Source: Priapulus caudatus (taxonomy: Eukaryota > Priapulida > Priapulimorpha > Priapulimorphida > Priapulidae). From it: DNA of 26,822 nt. This document shows positions 23,401-26,570 of the stretch, piece after piece. The stretch is from positions 265,499 to 292,320 of the forward strand of contig NW_014577864.1 of the NCBI RefSeq assembly GCF_000485595.1, in the 5' to 3' direction. The notes under the pieces are model-generated. The model was not told the DNA's origin. It saw nothing but the letters and a program-made list of their open reading frames with translations, and did not search any database. Each line of letters starts with the position of its first letter. The first letter of the stretch is position 1. The translations under genes were made by a program, and so were the position numbers.

Positions 23401-25388
23401 AGCAGTTTTGCTGTGCTGGCCTCGTTTTCTCCTCCGCATTGGCAGATGATGACACTTGCTCTTCCAGATGTGCCTTAGATGCGTCCTTTTGTCTAGAGCG
23501 CGGGCGAATACTTCGGCCTTTTCTTCTACTACTCGTTGCAGTCTTAGCACTCGCGGCCTTGTGCGCGTCGGCTTATTGCCATGAAGGTGTTGCACTTGCA
23601 GTTTTCTTAACAGTCTTAACAGCCGTGGGCTTCGTCACTGACTTGCTGCTCGATCTCTCCGCTCTCTGTGTCTTTCCTGCTTTCGCTGCAGAGCTGCGCG
23701 TGAGCTGCGGTCTTTTCCATTGTCGTTCGCCTGCTGTGGAATGTAGTCTGTAGTAACTCTCAACTTCAGTCTCTCGAATGCTGCAAGCTAGCCTGATATT
23801 TCATCGTTCATTCTATCACGTGGCTGCATGACATCTACGACCAAAGAATGATGGAGACTTTGACTGTACAGTGGATTCGTAAACCAAACTGCTGCCACCA
23901 TGTTGTAGTATCGCATCACAGCCAAACTGCTAACAGTGATTATGATTTGGTAGCCATATTGCAAGTCCTTTATTTTTTTCTATTCATCCGCCTCCACAGC
24001 CTCATAACCTGTCAATATAGTACTACCACAGGTAACACCGCTTTCTGGAATCATACAATATCAGGGTAGGTAACACCATGTTTTGTGACCATACAATATC
24101 AGGGTATAGGTAACACCATGTTCTGTGACCATACAATATCAGGGTAGGTAACACCACGTTCTGTGATCATGCAATATCAGGGTAGGTAACATCACATTCT
24201 GTGACCATACAATATCAGGGCAGGTAACACCACGTTCTGTGATCATGCAATATCAGGGTAGGTAACATCACATTCTGTGACCATACAATATCAGGGCAGG
24301 TGGCATCACATTCTGTGACCGTATAATATCAGGGCAGGTAACATCACATTCTGTGACCGTACAATATCAGGGCAGGTAACATCACATTCTGTGACCGTAC
24401 AATATCAGGGTAGGTAACACCACTTTCTGTGACCATGCAATATCAGGGCAGGTAACATCACATTCTGTGACCACTGCCAGTGTGAGCTTACTGAATATTC
24501 ACTCTAACCTCACTGCTATCTTCTTATAAACTATTAGTGGTCATGGAAAGCCATCAACTTGTCATTGTTTACTCTGCATTCTTCTATGTGTTTGCTTATT
24601 GCGCTACAGGCAGGAGTGTTGGCAAAACAGGGTCTACATGAGCTAGAAATCATTCAGAATCATCTCACACATTTCGGTGCTAAAATACAGGTAAGCGTGA
24701 ATGAAGTCATCAAGTCACCTACTTATTTAATTGTACATGATAATTATTAGGCAAATTAATTTATACTTATGATCCACTAATAAGTCTTTAATTTTGTGTA
24801 ATGATAGGTACACATCATGTAGTCTAATTTCTGATTGGCATTTTCAGGTTTTCGTCAACCTAGGACTAGTATTAAGTGTTCAGTATTATTCGGGAATGTT
24901 CTTCCAATTCGCACGTGAAATGAAGAAGAGAAGGCGAAAAGGAGGCTTAGACATTCTGGCAGTCGGTGGTAGATATGACAAACTGGTACAAAAAAAGTTA
25001 TTGTCTCTGCATGCAATAAATACTATAGAGAGTACTAAAGAGTACTTTAGAGATACTAAAGAGAAATGCTAACGTTTCAACTGTCACTATTATTTTCATT
25101 CCAATTTGGTGTTATTTATGTAGGAAACAATAGGACGAATGTCTTTTTCCCTACACATTAATATTAATGTTGTCAATAAAGATGTCGGTAATTTACCATG
25201 CTCTTCGTTCTAAAACAGGAGTTTTATACATATAATAAAAAATTTGCTATTTTCCTTGAGCTGTGTTGATTATGCCATTGCAGGTGGCAGAGTACAGACG
25301 GCCCAGTTTGGTGGCACCCCTTCAGCATGTGGTCGGTGTTAGCATCGCGTTTGAGAAGCTGACAGCTGCAGCCCATGAGCATCAAGAG
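1..25388 (+). CDS. EIF2AK4: GCN2 (eIF2-alpha kinase 4), 29 exons, both ends outside window
   Basis: GCN2 is a cytosolic Ser/Thr kinase that phosphorylates eIF2-alpha when amino acids are short; its HisRS-like and C-terminal regions sense uncharged tRNA and stalled ribosomes. The spliced exons give 1349 residues. In order they are: RWD end (1-90), charged coiled-coil-like linker (about 90-148), variable region (149-235), pseudokinase (about 240-510), kinase (about 550-965) and HisRS-like domain (about 990-1349). The kinase shows the glycine loop G556-K-G-G-F-G561, K578 in [12 protein letters not shown] at 804-811, DFG at 824-826, activation-loop T859 and T864, and SPE at 869-871. The HisRS-like part ends in GGRYDKL and the segment after it. 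This domain order is unique to GCN2. All 28 complete introns are GT-AG and all phases match. The N-terminus (roughly 60 residues by comparison with vertebrate GCN2) and the C-terminal exons are missing only because the window ends. Confidence 0.97.
99..550 (+). other. Intron 1, no feature seen
   Basis: AT-rich GT-AG intron. A 13-bp motif (CCTTTATAGACAG) occurs twice near 314 and 391. I see no coding or structured element. Confidence 0.7.
551..653 (+). CDS. EIF2AK4: GCN2 exon 2 (RWD)
   Basis: Begins after ATGTAG and completes the split Glu codon of exon 1 to read [17 protein letters not shown], the RWD signature. It ends before GTCAGT, phase 0. Codes residues 33-67. Confidence 0.92.
654..1218 (+). 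other. Intron 2, no feature seen
   Basis: AT-rich intron ending GTGCAG. The short open frames inside have no recognisable protein character. Confidence 0.7.
1219..1392 (+). CDS. EIF2AK4: GCN2 exon 3 (end of RWD and charged linker)
   Basis: Codes residues 68-125. The last RWD helix ([13 protein letters not shown]) is followed by the SFYEEML motif and a Lys/Glu/Gln-rich helix that starts the charged linker. Exact 58 codons, phase 0 on both sides. The donor is GTGTGT at 1393. Confidence 0.95.
1393..1931 (+). other. Intron 3, contains a 12-bp perfect hairpin
   Basis: Mostly featureless. A perfect inverted repeat pairs 1611-1622 with 1632-1643 around a 9-base loop. The acceptor is TTTTTCCAG at 1931. 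Confidence 0.75.
1932..2000 (+). CDS. EIF2AK4: GCN2 exon 4 (charged linker)
   Basis: A small 69-base exon encoding residues 126-148, a continuous charged helix ([15 protein letters not shown]). It keeps frame between TTTTCCAG and GTAAGA. The homologous linker in other GCN2 proteins is also Glu/Lys rich. Confidence 0.88.
2179..2324 (+). CDS. EIF2AK4: GCN2 exon 5 (linker before pseudokinase)
   Basis: Codes residues 149-197, rich in Ser, Thr and Pro, as expected for the poorly conserved linker. Acceptor TTTTCCAG, donor GTAATA, phase 2. The assignment rests on splice sites and frame rather than homology. Confidence 0.8.
2476..2637 (-). repeat. Penelope terminal repeat, left copy
   Basis: Contains the last codons of the nuclease frame (GLVTCGLSY then stop) and the 3' untranslated part. 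An inverted match lies at 3736-3898. It includes a hairpin of GACCACC/GGTGGTC and the hammerhead-like fold at 2512-2570. Confidence 0.9.
2512..2570 (-). ncRNA. Degenerate hammerhead-ribozyme-like motif
   Basis: Read on the minus strand it has three stems: AGTTTG/CAAACT (I), GCTTCC/GGAGGC with loop TGACA (II) and ACGT/ACGT following GAA (III). Stem II is followed by the invariant GAAA. The strand between stems I and II, CTTTGAGAAA, does not match the catalytic CUGANGA core exactly, so activity is doubtful. Hammerheads are known in Penelope-like terminal repeats; this one looks like a decayed or divergent member. Confidence 0.45.
2608..3747 (-). pseudogene. Penelope-like RT/GIY-YIG endonuclease polyprotein, truncated with one stop
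   Basis: Two open stretches (3343-3747 and 2608-3315) lie in the same frame, separated only by a TGA at 3343-3345 inside the conserved QYLNFN...HHTVNHK segment, so this is one broken frame. The upstream part has the RT motifs [19 protein letters not shown] and LRYVDDTLE (catalytic YVDD), then KIPFLDTLI. The downstream part has a long alpha-helical linker and the GIY-YIG nuclease core: [25 protein letters not shown]. About 380 codons remain; complete Penelope-like proteins are roughly twice that. The RT fingers and first palm motifs are absent. It cannot make a working enzyme. Confidence 0.9.
3736..3898 (+). repeat. Penelope terminal repeat, right inverted copy
   Basis: Inverted copy of 2476-2637. 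Read on the plus strand it also ends the nuclease frame (GLVTCGLSY, stop), which shows it derives from the element's 3' end. Differences from the left copy include two CpG-type changes (GCGAAACG to GCAAAACA) and one C/T change. Confidence 0.9.
4022..4164 (+). CDS. EIF2AK4: GCN2 exon 6 (start of pseudokinase)
   Basis: The first base completes the Arg codon left by exon 5. It codes residues 197-245 and contains a DDDDD run, then [18 protein letters not shown], matching the start of the GCN2 pseudokinase. Acceptor CTGAACAG, donor GTGAGT, phase 1. Confidence 0.9.
4165..4489 (+). other. Intron 6, no feature seen
   Basis: A 325-base AT-rich intron between exons 6 and 7. I see no repeat or structured element. 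Confidence 0.7.
4490..4653 (+). CDS. EIF2AK4: GCN2 exon 7 (pseudokinase N-lobe)
   Basis: Codes residues 245-299 with [11 protein letters not shown] (a degenerate glycine loop) and [11 protein letters not shown], a strong GCN2 pseudokinase signature. The ATP-binding lysine position is Glu (E269), so this lobe is not expected to catalyse. Donor GTGTGT. Confidence 0.95.
4703..4890 (+). mobile_element. hAT-type MITE, 188 bp
   Basis: Starts CAGGGAAAAAAG and ends TTTTTTTCACTG, giving imperfect terminal inverted repeats of the CAGNG type. A perfect 8-bp direct repeat CTCAGGTG flanks it at 4695-4702 and 4891-4898, the length hAT transposases make. Inside, a GGGGCTCTTTTTGGCATTT unit is duplicated. 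No coding capacity. Lies in intron 7. Confidence 0.75.
5148..6470 (+). mobile_element. Repeat family A, copy 1 (about 1.3 kb)
   Basis: In intron 7. It begins TTTTTAGCTCGCCTTGAC with an immediate hairpin, then a GTCC array (about 5205-5250). Three internal units of about 300 bp follow, each carrying the CCCACATGTTTCAAATTGC motif. The 3' block has GCGCGATATTCGAAAACC and a palindrome around TGGGAGTTCTCCCA, ending AAGGTGAGCTACAATGTCATTGAC. TAGCTCGCCTTG near the start and CAAGGTGAGCTA near the end are inverted. No protein is encoded. The ends are approximate and the class is unknown. Confidence 0.8.
6518..6628 (+). CDS. EIF2AK4: GCN2 exon 8 (pseudokinase)
   Basis: Codes residues 300-336: an alpha-C-like helix, then [17 protein letters not shown], the kinase HPNIV motif of GCN2. 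Acceptor CCGCTGCAG, donor GTGTAA, 37 codons, phase 0. Confidence 0.95.
6770..7782 (+). mobile_element. Repeat family B, copy 1
   Basis: In intron 8. It starts TTTTTAGCTCATCTGAC, then a short GTCC run, CAACAGTTGGGCACAAATC and a long G run near 6878. It shares blocks in order with 9155-10490 (for example the tract around TTTATTGAAAGGACC) and ends CAGATGAGC...CGGCACTTGTTT. The start ATCTGA and the end CAGAT are inverted. No coding capacity. The head resembles family A, so the two are probably related. Confidence 0.8.
7989..8144 (+). CDS. EIF2AK4: GCN2 exon 9 (pseudokinase C-lobe)
   Basis: Codes residues 337-388: [11 protein letters not shown], then [18 protein letters not shown], the alpha-E helix and the catalytic-loop start. 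H384-K-D386 keeps the catalytic Asp. Acceptor TATGCCAG, donor GTAGCT, 52 codons. Confidence 0.95.
8145..8455 (+). other. Intron 9 with (TA)n microsatellite
   Basis: A 311-base AT-rich intron. An almost pure TA tract spans about 8364-8409. Nothing else is visible. Confidence 0.85.
8456..8620 (+). CDS. EIF2AK4: GCN2 exon 10 (pseudokinase C-lobe)
   Basis: Codes residues 389-443: ESSVFVN (the catalytic-loop Asn is Ser391), IADYSLD in place of DFG (D404-Y-S), a short activation segment and [10 protein letters not shown]. Acceptor TGTAG, donor GTGAGT, 55 codons. Confidence 0.93.
9155..10490 (+). mobile_element. Repeat family B, copy 2 (about 1.3 kb)
   Basis: In intron 10, same orientation as copy 1. 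A near-perfect head hairpin (ATCTGAC GAA GTCAGAT, 9164-9180) is followed by a GTCC/GTGC array at 9205-9290, CAACAGTTGGGCACAAATC and a G run at 9342. Its tail CTCAGATGAGCACTGTCGC...CGGCACTTGTTTT matches copy 1. It is longer than copy 1 in the 3' third (about 9950-10440). No coding capacity. Confidence 0.82.
10532..10632 (+). CDS. EIF2AK4: GCN2 exon 11 (pseudokinase C-lobe)
   Basis: Codes residues 444-477 ([10 protein letters not shown], then [11 protein letters not shown]), the helices after the activation segment. Acceptor TGTTTCAG. The donor GTTAGC leaves phase 2, and joining to exon 12 gives [14 protein letters not shown]. Confidence 0.88.
10791..10882 (+). repeat. GTT/GCT trinucleotide tract, left flank of family A copy 2
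   Basis: Impure (GTT)n/(GCT)n tract ending exactly where family A copy 2 begins. A similar (GTT)n tract resumes at about 12022. Confidence 0.8.
10882..12021 (+). mobile_element. Repeat family A, copy 2 (diverged middle)
   Basis: In intron 11. The head (TTTTAGCTCACCTTGACATCGTCAAG hairpin region, GTCC array) and one internal unit match copy 1. From about 11250 to 11750 the sequence is unrelated to copies 1 and 3. The 3' block with the TGGGAG/CTCCCA-type palindrome and GGTGAGCTACAGTGTCATTGAC returns. One internal unit here, against three in copy 1 and two in copy 3. Confidence 0.78.
12022..12058 (+). repeat. (GTT)n tract, right flank of family A copy 2
   Basis: Nearly pure GTT repeats directly after the family A tail. 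It mirrors the tract on the left side. Confidence 0.85.
12303..12427 (+). CDS. EIF2AK4: GCN2 exon 12 (end of pseudokinase)
   Basis: Codes residues 477-519: [22 protein letters not shown], the final kinase-fold helices, then a polar linker. Acceptor TTTCTAG, donor GTATTA, phase 1. Confidence 0.93.
12675..12814 (+). CDS. EIF2AK4: GCN2 exon 13 (kinase glycine loop)
   Basis: Codes residues 519-565. [20 protein letters not shown] and VIK form the first strands and the ATP-binding glycine loop of the active kinase. Acceptor CTTTACAG, donor GTAAGC. Confidence 0.96.
12815..13210 (+). other. Intron 13, no feature seen
   Basis: A 396-base intron without recognisable repeats. It ends in CTGTCTGCGCAG. 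Confidence 0.7.
13211..13344 (+). CDS. EIF2AK4: GCN2 exon 14 (kinase, catalytic lysine)
   Basis: Codes residues 566-610: [12 protein letters not shown] with K578, the alpha-C helix ([11 protein letters not shown], its Glu pairing with the lysine) and NHDNVVR. Donor GTGAGA, phase 2. Confidence 0.97.
13345..13686 (+). other. Intron 14, no feature seen
   Basis: A 342-base AT-rich intron. Nothing structured is visible. Confidence 0.7.
13687..13808 (+). CDS. EIF2AK4: GCN2 exon 15 (start of kinase insert)
   Basis: Codes residues 610-651. RYYNSWIE is the conserved strand before the GCN2 kinase insert; the Ser/Thr-rich insert follows. Acceptor TTGTTAG, donor GTAATA, phase 1. Confidence 0.93.
13809..14238 (+). 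other. Intron 15, no feature seen
   Basis: A 430-base AT-rich intron with no repeat family or open frame of note. Confidence 0.7.
14239..14401 (+). CDS. EIF2AK4: GCN2 exon 16 (acidic kinase insert)
   Basis: Codes residues 651-705. Contains IEWSVS and a run of about 18 residues almost all Asp or Glu, the acidic insert typical of GCN2. Donor GTAAGT, phase 2. The Asp run is encoded by GAT and GAC mixed, so it is not a simple codon repeat. Confidence 0.9.
14592..14754 (+). CDS. EIF2AK4: GCN2 exon 17 (insert end, hinge strand)
   Basis: Codes residues 705-759: [14 protein letters not shown], then a polar stretch and VIQFMYIQ, the strand leading to the hinge. Acceptor GTTCCAG, donor GTATTG, phase 0. 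Confidence 0.93.
15025..15396 (+). CDS. EIF2AK4: GCN2 exon 18 (kinase catalytic core)
   Basis: The largest exon (124 codons), residues 760-883. [10 protein letters not shown] is the hinge with a Met gatekeeper at 760. [13 protein letters not shown] is the catalytic loop (D806, N811). KIGDFGLA binds magnesium (D824). [15 protein letters not shown] is the activation segment with T859 and T864 at the autophosphorylation sites. It ends SYNQ at the GTATGG donor. All catalytic residues are present. Confidence 0.99.
15397..15751 (+). other. Intron 18, no feature seen
   Basis: A 355-base intron with a weak direct repeat around ACAATCTAACGATT and ACAATCTAACAATT (about 15460-15530). Nothing else. Confidence 0.7.
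15752..15898 (+). CDS. EIF2AK4: GCN2 exon 19 (kinase C-lobe)
   Basis: Codes residues 884-932: [16 protein letters not shown] (alpha-F helix), then [13 protein letters not shown]. Joined to exon 18 it reads [11 protein letters not shown], the GCN2 signature. Acceptor AATGTAG, donor GTTAGT. Confidence 0.97.
15899..16208 (+). other. Intron 19 with alternating GT/CA-rich tract
   Basis: A 310-base intron. About 16069-16135 is an alternating purine-pyrimidine stretch (TGTGCATGCGCGCATG type) that could adopt Z-DNA. Confidence 0.6.
16209..16325 (+). CDS. EIF2AK4: GCN2 exon 20 (end of kinase)
   Basis: Codes residues 933-971: [20 protein letters not shown], then [13 protein letters not shown]. The donor GTGATC is weak but it is the one that keeps phase 0 and gives LSE-VLRHT with exon 21. 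The frame stays open for another 90 bases into the intron. Confidence 0.93.
16624..16743 (+). CDS. EIF2AK4: GCN2 exon 21 (start of HisRS-like domain)
   Basis: Codes residues 972-1011: VLRHTISNN, then [20 protein letters not shown] and YDMDIHK, the conserved entry to the HisRS-like domain. Acceptor CTTGTAG, donor GTAAAA. Confidence 0.96.
16771..17131 (+). mobile_element. Repeat family C with (GTTT)n head
   Basis: In intron 21. CTGCCAAGGAGGTTATGTTTTC is followed by a GTTT array (16799-16850), CAACAGGATATCTCAAAAAGTTACGGACGG, WGGTGGTGGTCCAGATCTGGATCC-type sequence, and a TGGTGGAGGTTTGCTATCTCC end. The AAGGAGGTTATG start and the GGAGGTTTGC end are not simple inverted repeats. It resembles a dispersed invertebrate repeat I recall; the class is unknown and there is no coding capacity. 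Confidence 0.65.
17286..17418 (+). repeat. Imperfect tandem repeat, about 18-20 bp unit
   Basis: Diverged copies of CTCATCCCGTGTCTCGC-type units just before exon 22. The open frames through it are artefacts of the repeat. Confidence 0.7.
17433..17630 (+). CDS. EIF2AK4: GCN2 exon 22 (HisRS-like motif 1 region)
   Basis: Codes residues 1012-1077: [20 protein letters not shown] and LLVPR (class II synthetase motif 1 region), then [18 protein letters not shown]-richer than neighbouring exons. Acceptor ATTGCAG, donor GTAAGC, 66 codons. Confidence 0.97.
17720..17888 (+). repeat. (CATC)n microsatellite with variants
   Basis: CCATCCATC with CCAC and CGTC variants, in intron 22. A His/Pro/Ser open frame across it is a repeat artefact. 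Confidence 0.92.
18148..18299 (+). CDS. EIF2AK4: GCN2 exon 23 (HisRS-like motif 2 region)
   Basis: Codes residues 1078-1128: [19 protein letters not shown] and VEKVYRDRK, matching motif 2, then [15 protein letters not shown]. Acceptor CTGCAG, donor GTGAGT, phase 2. Confidence 0.97.
18300..19014 (+). repeat. Intron 23 with decayed tandem repeat
   Basis: From about 18360 to 18670 there are diverged units of the form GGTTAAAGGCTAYRT...GGGGCTA, spaced roughly 40-60 bases. The rest of the intron shows nothing. Confidence 0.55.
19015..19081 (+). CDS. EIF2AK4: GCN2 exon 24 (HisRS-like)
   Basis: A short 67-base exon, residues 1128-1150: [20 protein letters not shown]. It completes the Ser codon of exon 23 and joins exon 25 as [14 protein letters not shown]. 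Acceptor CTTGCAG, donor GTAAGT. Confidence 0.93.
19082..19996 (+). other. Intron 24, no feature seen
   Basis: A 915-base AT-rich intron. I see no terminal repeats, arrays or coding segment. Confidence 0.65.
19997..20113 (+). CDS. EIF2AK4: GCN2 exon 25 (HisRS-like)
   Basis: Codes residues 1151-1189: [20 protein letters not shown], then [12 protein letters not shown], equivalent to the region after motif 2 in HisRS. Acceptor TTTCCAG, donor GTGACT. Confidence 0.96.
20333..20488 (+). CDS. EIF2AK4: GCN2 exon 26 (HisRS-like)
   Basis: Codes residues 1190-1241: [15 protein letters not shown] and [14 protein letters not shown], helical region of the HisRS-like domain. Acceptor AACTAG, donor GTAAGA. 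The 4.1-kb intron that follows is the longest in the window. Confidence 0.95.
20528..20979 (+). repeat. 38-bp minisatellite, left half (about 11 units)
   Basis: Unit close to GGTAACACCACATTCTGTGA plus CCATGCAATATCAGGGCA, repeated head to tail. The same array resumes at 24031. The open frame on the minus strand here is produced by the repeat. Confidence 0.93.
20980..21028 (-). repeat. LTR remnant, left end
   Basis: About 49 bp identical to 23910-23958 (ATCGCATCACAGCCAAACTG onward). The match breaks off after GCCATAT and the outermost 8 LTR bases are missing. A purine-rich tract on the minus strand lies just upstream, as expected for a polypurine tract. Confidence 0.7.
21225..22674 (-). pseudogene. 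Ty3/gypsy-type gag-pol remnant, internally deleted
   Basis: Read leftward: a gag start ([19 protein letters not shown]), a jump to a retropepsin with active site DTGA at 22503-22514, then an RT N-terminal part ([20 protein letters not shown]). A frameshift and a TGA follow near 21880-21920. Next come RT motifs [20 protein letters not shown] and ADD (21626-21634) and FFG. The frame then jumps to a pol tail ([18 protein letters not shown]). RNase H and almost all of the integrase are missing, as is most of gag. Not functional. Confidence 0.85.
22708..23268 (-). repeat. Candidate LTR of the inner gypsy element
   Basis: Starts TGTTACGA and ends TGTCTACA on the plus strand (TG...CA, 561 bp). It lies just upstream of the gag start, with TGGCGCGCC at 22699-22707 on the minus strand where a primer-binding site should be. 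No second copy is in the window, so the ends are inferred. Confidence 0.45.
23302..23415 (+). repeat. Partial LTR copy, inverted
   Basis: TGTGGTAGCACTATATTGAC onward matches the reverse complement of 23917-24030 with few changes. It forms a long inverted repeat around 500 bp of spacer. The last 16 or so LTR bases are absent and the sequence runs into the lysine-rich frame. Confidence 0.85.
23399..23740 (-). pseudogene. Lys/Ala/Ser/Thr-rich frame in the LTR element
   Basis: One frame on the minus strand reads [20 protein letters not shown], a TAA at 23573-23575, then [19 protein letters not shown] and a Glu-rich end, stopping inside the inverted LTR. The composition is basic and repetitive, like a histone H1 tail or a gag basic region. 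It sits where gag would start after the 5' LTR. The function is unknown, and it is broken by one stop. Confidence 0.4.
23901..24030 (-). repeat. 130-bp LTR, right end
   Basis: Plus strand TGTTGTAG...CTACCACA, with near-inverted TG...CA termini. On the minus strand it is followed at once by TGGTGGCAGCAGTTTGG, a plausible tRNA primer site. The minisatellite resumes with GGTAACACC at 24031. Confidence 0.75.
24031..24474 (+). repeat. 38-bp minisatellite, right half (about 12 units)
   Basis: Same unit as 20528-20979. Several adjacent units share private variants (CCGTA in place of CCATA near 24319-24400), a sign of recent local duplication. Confidence 0.93.
24610..24690 (+). CDS. EIF2AK4: GCN2 exon 27 (HisRS-like)
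   Basis: A short exon of 27 codons, residues 1242-1268: [20 protein letters not shown] and AKIQ. It joins exon 28 as [11 protein letters not shown]. Acceptor GCTACAG, donor GTAAGC. Confidence 0.94.
24848..24985 (+). CDS. EIF2AK4: GCN2 exon 28 (HisRS-like, GGRYDKL)
   Basis: Codes residues 1269-1314: [20 protein letters not shown], a basic loop (MKKRRRKGG), then [12 protein letters not shown]. These correspond to the HisRS-specific YYTG and GGRYD segments. Acceptor TTTTCAG, donor GTACAA. Confidence 0.97.
25284..25388 (+). CDS. EIF2AK4: GCN2 exon 29 (HisRS-like, last in window)
   Basis: Codes residues 1315-1349: [20 protein letters not shown] and IAFEKL, the strand and helix closing the synthetase-like core. 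Acceptor CATTGCAG, donor GTGAGA, phase 0. The remaining exons should lie to the right. Confidence 0.94.
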
Positions 25389-25528
25389 GTGAGAGCTCAT
25401 TAAACGGCTCCTCATATACTGCTACAAACCTTAGCAGAAGCAACTTCCTCTCTCATGGCACCTACCCTCTAATTCCTCCCACACATCATCAGCTCCCTAC
25501 TCCCTCCCACACATACACCACTCCCTAT
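25389..25528 (+). repeat. Intron 29 start with C-rich repeat, left flank of family A copy 3
   Basis: From about 25440 the sequence is CTCCCACACATC/CTCCCTAC-type units, resembling the array at 26571 onward. It is interrupted by family A copy 3. CTCCCTAT at 25521-25528 recurs at 26579-26586. Confidence 0.65.
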
Positions 25529-25529
25529 G

Positions 25530-26565
25530 TTTTTAGCTCGCCTTGACATCGTCAAGATGAGCTATTGCCATGGCGTGTTGTCCGTCGTACGTCCGTCCGT
25601 CCGTCCGTCCGTCTGTCAACATTTGGTTACGGTCAACGATAACTCGAGAACCGTTTGACCCACATGTTTCAAATTGCATATAGTTGTTACTCCTATGGGA
25701 GAGGTTTGAACGTCCTATTTTGGAGCACGCCAGTCGACCTACATTCGAGCCACGTCCACTTTTTGGCCAAAATGGAAATGGCCATAAGTCAGTTCAGGTT
25801 CAATGGATTTTGCTCTTTTCTGGTATGTGAATGAATGAGGACTGGCCCCAAAACATATCACACAGGTTTTGATTTTTTTTGTAAATTATGCAAATTAGGT
25901 AGATTTTGGCAATTTCACTGTGCATTTCAGTGTCTGCCTACGGTCAACGATAACTCAAGAACCGTTTGACCCACATGTTTCAAATTATATGCAATTGTTA
26001 CTCCTATGGGAGAGATTTTAACTTTCTATTTTGTAGCACACCAGTCGACCTACTATCGAGCCACGCCCCATTTTTTGGCAAAAATGAAAATGGCCATCTA
26101 AATTCATTCGATTTTGTTAAATTTTGGTATGTGGATGTGTAAGGCTAGCCCCAAAACAGTTGTTACTCCTATGGGAGAAATGACAACGTCCTATATTACG
26201 TTTACTTTGTCTAACTGGTCAACAACTCTACAATCATACCTATATACGTGTAATATTGTGTTTTACATTCTTCGTTACAGTAATATGACTGGGATATTGT
26301 ATTGTTTTTATTTGCGCGATATTCGAAAACCAAAATGGCGATCATTTAGGCGTAGCACCATCTCTCGTCAAGATTTCAGACTTTCAGATCTGAAACATTT
26401 ATTTTCGCATCAAAACTTATGCATATATTATTGTCAAGAGTATATAATTGGAGATATGCTATATAATGCGAGTTCTCCCATATATACTAGCTCTTGCTTT
26501 ATATATCCCCCCTCCCTCTTCTATCACACCCAAGGTGAGCTACAGTGTCATTGACACTTTTATTT
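25530..26565 (+). mobile_element. Repeat family A, copy 3
   Basis: Same order as copy 1 with two internal units in place of three: head hairpin TAGCTCGCCTTGACATCGTC, GTCC array (25583-25615), CAACATTTGG, units at about 25640 and 25950, GCGCGATATTCGAAAACC, the palindrome near 26470-26490, and the tail CAAGGTGAGCTACAGTGTC. Closer to copy 1 than copy 2. No coding capacity; the open frame at its 3' end is repeat sequence. Confidence 0.82.
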
Positions 26566-26570
26566 CATAC

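Larger units (their letters stand above)
20980..24030 (-). mobile_element. Composite, decayed LTR retrotransposon inside the minisatellite
   Basis: The array stops at 20979 and resumes at 24031, so about 3.05 kb was inserted. On the minus strand, from the right: a 130-bp LTR (23901-24030), a primer-binding-like TGGTGGCAGCAG, a lysine-rich frame, a partial inverted LTR (23302-23415), a second LTR-like block (22708-23268) with its own TGGCGCGCC, a Ty3/gypsy gag-pol remnant, a purine tract (complement of 21045-21063) and an LTR remnant (20980-21028). Two elements appear to be merged. Confidence 0.75.

Noticed and set aside
23439-23753. Cys/Ala/Leu-rich open frame on the plus strand
   Set aside because: It is the reverse reading of the basic minus-strand frame and has no recognisable domain.
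20528-24474. CRISPR-like array
   Set aside because: The 38-bp units are head to tail without unique spacers, in a eukaryotic intron. It is a minisatellite.
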